Shown one piece after another: positions 60,006 to 64,000 of a stretch of DNA of 64,000 nt; positions within the stretch are counted from its first letter, which is position 1; each line of letters begins with the position of its first letter. The notes under the pieces are model-generated. The model saw only the letters and a program-made list of their open reading frames with translations, searched no databases and had not been told where the DNA came from. A program made the translations under genes and the position numbers. Origin of the DNA: an uncultured Muribaculaceae bacterium (GTDB lineage: Bacteria; Bacteroidota; Bacteroidia; Bacteroidales; Muribaculaceae). Location of the stretch: assembly GCA_947627615.1 (NCBI GenBank), contig CANQWS010000002.1, forward strand, positions 62,001 to 126,000. Reading direction: 5' to 3'.

Positions 60006-61574
60006 ATGATTCATGAACTCGACCTGCGGATTGAACCCGCCGTAGCTTACAACGATTTGCGGCTCAAAGCCGAGGTCAGCACCAGACTGAAAGTCGATGC
60101 CAACAGAATAAAAGATATTGTGACATGCCGTCGTTCCATCGATGCGCGTCAGCGCAAGGTTATGGTACAGCTCTCCGTAAAGATCTATATCGATGAACCG
60201 GCTCCCGCGGTTTCCTACACCCCCGTCACCTACCCGAAGCTTCCGTCCGACGCTCCTTCGGCAATAATCGTCGGGGCCGGCCCTGCCGGACTTTTTGCGG
60301 CTCTCGAACTCATCGAATTCGGCATAAAGCCCATAGTCATTGAGCGCGGAAAAGATGTTGACTCCCGTCGCAAGGACATGGCCGCCATAGCCCGCGAAGG
60401 CAAAGTGAATCCGGATTCCAACTACTGCTTCGGCGAAGGCGGGGCCGGAGCCTATTCCGACGGCAAACTCTACACCCGCAGCAAAAAACGCGGTCCGGTT
60501 GACAAGGTGCTCCGTGTGTTCCATCAGCACGGCGCCCAGGACTCGATTCTCATCGACGCCCATCCCCACATCGGCTCCGACCGCCTGCCGGAAGTGATCA
60601 AGCGGATTCGCACAACCATTCTTGACAGCGGGGGCGAAGTCCATTTCAACGAGCGCGTCACAGGCCTTGTCATGACACCGGAAAAAGAGATTTCCGGCGT
60701 AGTGACAGAGAACGGCAAGGAGTTCCGCGGACCGGTGATTCTTGCAACCGGACATTCCGCAAGAGACGTCTATCATCTCCTGAATGACAGAGGCATCCTC
60801 CTTGAACCTAAGGGAATAGCCGTGGGAGTCAGACTGGAGCATCCGCAGAAAGTCATTGACACCATCCGCTATCATTCTCCGGCCGGCAGGGGAAAATATC
60901 TTCCGGCAGCGGAGTACACCATGCTTACCCGCATCGAGGACCGTGCCGTCTATTCATTCTGCATGTGCCCCGGCGGCGTTATCATTCCTGCCGCATCGGC
61001 GCCGGGCGAGATTGTGGTCAACGGAATGTCGGCATCCGGTCGCTCCGGCCGATGGGCCAACGCCGGAATGGTGGTGGAAGTCCTGCCTGAGGACGTAAGT
61101 TCCGGCGATGACGGCGACCCGCTCAGAATGATGAAGTTCCAGCAGGACATCGAACGCCGTTTCTACGAGGAATCCGGAAACACCCAGAACGCGCCGGCCC
61201 AGAGAATGACCGATTTCGTGGCCGGACGTCCGTCGGAATCATTGCCCCCCACCTCTTATGCCCCGGGCATTCATCCCGCCCGTGTCGACAAATTGCTTCC
61301 GGAGGGAATAGCACGCCGCCTGCAGAAAGGTTTCGAGGAATTCGGAAGGAAAAACCGCGGATTTATTACACATGAGGCCGTCCTGATAGGCGACGAGACC
61401 CGCACATCGTCACCTGTGAGAATACCCCGTGACAGCGAGACTCTTGTTCATCTGGAATGCAAAGACCTCTATCCCTGCGGCGAAGGTGCCGGCTATGCGG
61501 GTGGAATAGTTTCCGCCGCTATCGATGGTATCCGTTGCGCGCGTGCTCTTTCGGAGTCTTTGAATCAGGGCTGA
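60006..61574 (+). CDS. FAD-dependent oxidoreductase (COG2509-like)
   Basis: A protein of 522 residues. After an N-terminal domain of about 75 residues (LDLRIEPAVAYNDLRLKAEVS) comes the FAD Rossmann motif IIVGAGPAGLFAALELIEFG with the acidic VIERG, then YCFGEGGAGAYSDGKLYTR, VILATGHSARDVY and a C-terminal FAD motif GEGAGYAGGIVSAAIDG. Such proteins are common in anaerobes and are annotated as putative flavin-dependent dehydrogenases; the substrate is not known. Its end overlaps the ABC ATPase gene by 10 bp, tail to tail. Confidence 0.88.
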   Translation: MIHELDLRIEPAVAYNDLRLKAEVSTRLKVDANRIKDIVTCRRSIDARQRKVMVQLSVKIYIDEPAPAVSYTPVTYPKLPSDAPSAIIVGAGPAGLFAALELIEFGIKPIVIERGKDVDSRRKDMAAIAREGKVNPDSNYCFGEGGAGAYSDGKLYTRSKKRGPVDKVLRVFHQHGAQDSILIDAHPHIGSDRLPEVIKRIRTTILDSGGEVHFNERVTGLVMTPEKEISGVVTENGKEFRGPVILATGHSARDVYHLLNDRGILLEPKGIAVGVRLEHPQKVIDTIRYHSPAGRGKYLPAAEYTMLTRIEDRAVYSFCMCPGGVIIPAASAPGEIVVNGMSASGRSGRWANAGMVVEVLPEDVSSGDDGDPLRMMKFQQDIERRFYEESGNTQNAPAQRMTDFVAGRPSESLPPTSYAPGIHPARVDKLLPEGIARRLQKGFEEFGRKNRGFITHEAVLIGDETRTSSPVRIPRDSETLVHLECKDLYPCGEGAGYAGGIVSAAIDGIRCARALSESLNQG

Positions 61575-62278
61575 TGACTGCCGCATTCGCAGTCGTCACA
61601 GCATTCGTAATGGATGAAATGGTTCTCGGAATGGCATGCCTCCACCCTGCTGTGGTCCACGATAAGATGCCTGTTGGCCATTGAAGCTATAGTGCTCATG
61701 TCGTGCGACACGAGTATTACGGTGGTGCCTTCTGTCAGGCTGTCTATTATTTCATAAACCCTGTGCTCGAAATGGCGGTCAAGATAACTCAGAGGTTCGT
61801 CAAGCACCAACAGTTCCGGCGACGATATTATTGACCTCGCCAGAAGCGCTCTCTGCAACTGGCCCCCCGATAGCGTTCCTATGCCTGACCCCGTATATGC
61901 CTCAAGCCCTACCTTGGCTATGGTTTCCTCCACGAGTTTCTTTTCCTCGGCCGAACTGAGTTTCTGGCTTTTGGCGATTCCGAGCCGCACCATCTCGCCC
62001 ACTGTTATGGGAAATCTGGAATCTATCATGTTTTTCTGCGGAAGATAACCAACCGCGAGCTTTCCGGTCACATCTCCGTCGGAGTCAAAATATCGTACGG
62101 ACCCGGTGGTAGGTTTCATCAATCTGAGAATCACGCGGAGCAGGGTGGTTTTTCCGCCCCCGTTCGGACCGGTGACAGCCACGAAATCGCCGCGGTTTAT
62201 TCGGAGACTTACGTCGGAAAGTATCTTCCGGTTTTCACGCCTGACGCTTATATCTGATAATTCTATGATGGGATTCAT
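61565..62278 (-). CDS. znuC: Metal ABC transporter ATP-binding protein (ZnuC type)
   Basis: A protein of 237 residues. Walker A (VTGPNGGGKTTLL), Q-loop (VGYLPQKNMIDSRFPITVGEMV), signature (LSGGQLQRALLARSI), Walker B (LLVLDEPLSYLD) and H-loop (LVSHDMS) are intact; the sequence groups with Zn/Mn importers. It ends in a short metal-ligand-rich tail (HYECCDDCECGSHQP), fitting a metal system. It overlaps the binding-protein gene by 4 bp. No permease gene follows. Confidence 0.88.
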   Translation of the reverse strand: MNPIIELSDISVRRENRKILSDVSLRINRGDFVAVTGPNGGGKTTLLRVILRLMKPTTGSVRYFDSDGDVTGKLAVGYLPQKNMIDSRFPITVGEMVRLGIAKSQKLSSAEEKKLVEETIAKVGLEAYTGSGIGTLSGGQLQRALLARSIISSPELLVLDEPLSYLDRHFEHRVYEIIDSLTEGTTVILVSHDMSTIASMANRHLIVDHSRVEACHSENHFIHYECCDDCECGSHQP

Positions 62279-63183
62279 CGGTTCTTGGATTGGGCTTTAA
62301 TGATTTCTGATATTCTCAACAGTTCCGACGGCAGGGAATAGGCCATGGTATTAACCGTCACGCTCTCCACTCCGGCTGCGCCGGCTATCGAGGCTGAGCG
62401 TCCGTTGTCAAATTCCGGCTGGACCAGAAACACCATGGCTCCTTTGTCACGTGCCTCGTCGATTTTCTGACGGAACGAACGGGCCGAGAGCTCTTTGTTG
62501 TCCATACCTATCGAAATCTGGTCAAGGCCGTAGTCACGGGCAAAATAGCTCAGCGATGGATGCCACACCATGAATGACTTCCCGGAAAGGCCCGAAAGCT
62601 GACTGCTGATTGCGGCATCGGTCTCATTCAGTTCCGACATCAGTGACTCATAGTTTCTTCTGTATTCCGGAGCATTTTCCGGATCTATTCTTTCCAGCGT
62701 ACGGAGCATGTTTCCTGCCATTATGCCGCAATTCCTGACTGAAGCCCACACATGAGGGTCTGTTTCATGCTCATGGTACTCACCTTCGCCATGTCCGTGG
62801 TGCGCGTGATGGTGGGCATGATTATGAGCATGGCATTCGCCGTGTGTCCCTTCCAGAAGTTTTATCCCTTCGGAAGTGTCGGTGAATTCCACATCGTCAC
62901 CGGTCAGATTACTGAGTTTTTCCTCAAACGGAAGATAACCTGTGGCGAAGTATGCTTTGGAATCGGCCATCAGTCTGAAATCGGCTATTGACGGGTCAAA
63001 ACTCTCCGGATCCTCGCCCCGGGCAAGCAACGAGTTGACGGTCCAGCGGTCGCCTGCGATTTTCTCAAGCAGATAGCGCTGAGGCTCTATGCTGACCGTA
63101 AGCACATTATCGGGATTCTTTCTCCCGCATGAGAAAGTTACGGCCAACAGTACCGTAAATATTACTGTCTTGAAGTTTAGCAT
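62275..63183 (-). CDS. znuA: Zinc ABC transporter substrate-binding lipoprotein (ZnuA type)
   Basis: A protein of 302 residues from the ATG at 63183 (MLNFKTVIFTVLLAVTFSC), a lipoprotein signal with the cysteine at residue 19. It has the cluster A-I fold of zinc/manganese binding proteins: SIEPQRYLLEKIAGDRW, DPESFDPS, a histidine-rich loop (about residues 115-140, HAHNHAHHHAHHGHG), TDPHVWASVRN and MVWHPSLSYFARDYGL. The histidine loop points to zinc. A TTG 12 bp upstream is an alternative start. Confidence 0.92.
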   Translation of the reverse strand: MLNFKTVIFTVLLAVTFSCGRKNPDNVLTVSIEPQRYLLEKIAGDRWTVNSLLARGEDPESFDPSIADFRLMADSKAYFATGYLPFEEKLSNLTGDDVEFTDTSEGIKLLEGTHGECHAHNHAHHHAHHGHGEGEYHEHETDPHVWASVRNCGIMAGNMLRTLERIDPENAPEYRRNYESLMSELNETDAAISSQLSGLSGKSFMVWHPSLSYFARDYGLDQISIGMDNKELSARSFRQKIDEARDKGAMVFLVQPEFDNGRSASIAGAAGVESVTVNTMAYSLPSELLRISEIIKAQSKNR

Positions 63184-63192
63184 ATTTAACAG

Positions 63193-63225
63193 CAAAAATA
63201 TAAAAAATCATGTTCATTTCCTCAA
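63193..63225 (-). promoter_or_regulatory. Promoter of znuA-znuC
   Basis: On the minus strand TATTTTTG (63193-63200) with TTG (63223-63225) 22 bp upstream, slightly long. No clear Zur-type palindrome was recognised. Confidence 0.45.
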
Positions 63226-63233
63226 AAATTACT

Positions 63234-63241
63234 TATTTTTG
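63234..63241 (+). promoter_or_regulatory. Putative -7 box of the right-edge gene
   Basis: TATTTTTG, 15 bp before the ATG at 63257; no good -33 element. It is divergent from the znuA promoter. Confidence 0.4.
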
Positions 63242-63256
63242 CATTGAAGCTACTTT

Positions 63257-64000
63257 ATGCATAAACTTTTACCCTTCATATTGATTGTTCTTTTCTGTCA
63301 GGGAATCAAGGCCCAGACGGAAACGCCGGTAATTACACCGGGAAAGGACAGACCGGCTGACTCCATACCCTCCTACATGAGGCCGGTTCCGGCTGTACTC
63401 CCTGATTCCTCGGCAGCGGAAATCAACGCCGCTGTTGACCCGAGGCTGGAGTGCATACGGTCAACACTTGAAATGAAATCCATTTTCTCGCCTCGCGTCA
63501 GTCCACGCAGATATGTATCCGGCCCGGTCACGGCACCCGGACTGGTTGCATTTCCTGTTTTTGACGGCGCCCTGACTTTCGCCGGCTCGTCGAACTCGCT
63601 TCCCGGAATGATGGGCATTGAGACAGGAAGCGTTTCCTTTACACGTCAGTTCGGAAATCTCACCGTATCGGCCTACGCCGACGCCTCCCATTACGGATAC
63701 TTCCGCGGCATGCAGACCTCATGGGGATTCGGCGGAAGTCTCACCTACAGAGTCAATGAACGGCTTGCCTTTACGGCTTTCGGTTCCTACTCTTCGCCTC
63801 TGAGACCTGTAAATCCGGCCATGGCTTCTTATATGTCCGTCCCCTCTTTCGGCGGCTATGCCTCGATTGAACTCAACGAACACTGGGGAGTCAACGTAGG
63901 AGCACAGGCCAACAGATCGCTTGTGACAAACCGCTGGGAGGCGCAGCCCATTGTGGAACCATTTTACAAAATCAACGGCAAAGCGGCCATAGGAGTCGAT
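63257..64000 (+). CDS. Secreted, probably outer-membrane protein (partial)
   Basis: The frame is open for 248 codons to the right edge. It starts MHKLLPFILIVLFCQGIKAQ, a signal peptide. From about residue 115 the sequence alternates aromatic and polar residues as in beta-barrel proteins (GSVSFTRQFGNLTVSAYADAS, WGFGGSLTYRVNERLAFTAFGSY, FGGYASIELNEHWGVNVGAQ by position). I do not recognise a named family. The C terminus is outside the window. Confidence 0.75.
   Translation, partial: MHKLLPFILIVLFCQGIKAQTETPVITPGKDRPADSIPSYMRPVPAVLPDSSAAEINAAVDPRLECIRSTLEMKSIFSPRVSPRRYVSGPVTAPGLVAFPVFDGALTFAGSSNSLPGMMGIETGSVSFTRQFGNLTVSAYADASHYGYFRGMQTSWGFGGSLTYRVNERLAFTAFGSYSSPLRPVNPAMASYMSVPSFGGYASIELNEHWGVNVGAQANRSLVTNRWEAQPIVEPFYKINGKAAIGVD

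Overview
The window reads as a stretch of a Bacteroidota (order Bacteroidales) chromosome with high GC, especially in the first 30 kb. The lines of evidence are: many upstream regions carry the Bacteroidota sigma-factor pattern (TTG/TTTG about 20 bp before TAnnTTTG) with little Shine-Dalgarno signal; there is a SusC/RagA-type TonB receptor with a carboxypeptidase-like N-terminal domain; arginine biosynthesis uses the Bacteroidales N-succinyl-ornithine transcarbamylase; and a fused DAHP synthase/chorismate mutase sits in an aromatic operon. Muribaculaceae is my best guess at family level from GC content and gene style; that is inference only. Nearly everything is core metabolism and housekeeping. 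I see no tRNA, rRNA, CRISPR array, prophage or intact insertion sequence.

Layout. 1-4.1 kb: a TonB receptor cut by the left edge, UDP-glucose dehydrogenase, a DegT-type aminotransferase, a PepSY-like secreted protein and rpmH. 4.3-10 kb (minus): methylmalonyl-CoA mutase (mutA-mutB) and udk-lptB. 10-20 kb: endonuclease IV, an OmpA-type lipoprotein, a drug/metabolite exporter, a DNA-alkylation-repair-like protein, a four-LysM envelope protein with its beta-barrel neighbour, an ABC-F ATPase, a small restriction-like nuclease-fold protein and holA. 20-22.3 kb: membrane pyrophosphatase. 22.4-30.6 kb (minus): a complete, tightly packed arginine operon led by a GNAT acyltransferase. 30.8-36.9 kb (plus): an esterase-hisS-aromatic amino acid operon. 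37-46 kb: fur, purA, a DUF1015 protein, purL and a PurF-like protein with a degenerate glutaminase half. 46.3-50 kb: etfB-etfA-acyl-CoA dehydrogenase. 50-64 kb: metF, DNA polymerase III delta-prime, an AddB-like Fe-S nuclease, hemW, rlmH, nadC, a HAD phosphatase, a MATE exporter, an FAD oxidoreductase, a zinc-type ABC binding protein and ATPase, and a secreted protein cut by the right edge.

The most unusual signal is not a gene. It is a family of short GGGACA/TGTCCC arrays with a period of about 8 bp, often arranged as inverted repeats. They occur in several intergenic gaps and also sit in frame inside at least three genes (the LysM protein, argE and argD), where they look like extra residues in otherwise conserved enzymes. 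One intergenic gap (16.4-16.8 kb) holds two of these arrays around a separate set of three exact 13-bp repeats spaced 26 bp apart. Other points worth a second look are a palindromic promoter shared by two divergent genes, an ABC-F protein with one dead ATP site, the PurF-like protein lacking its catalytic cysteine, and an unusual specificity residue in the ornithine transcarbamylase.
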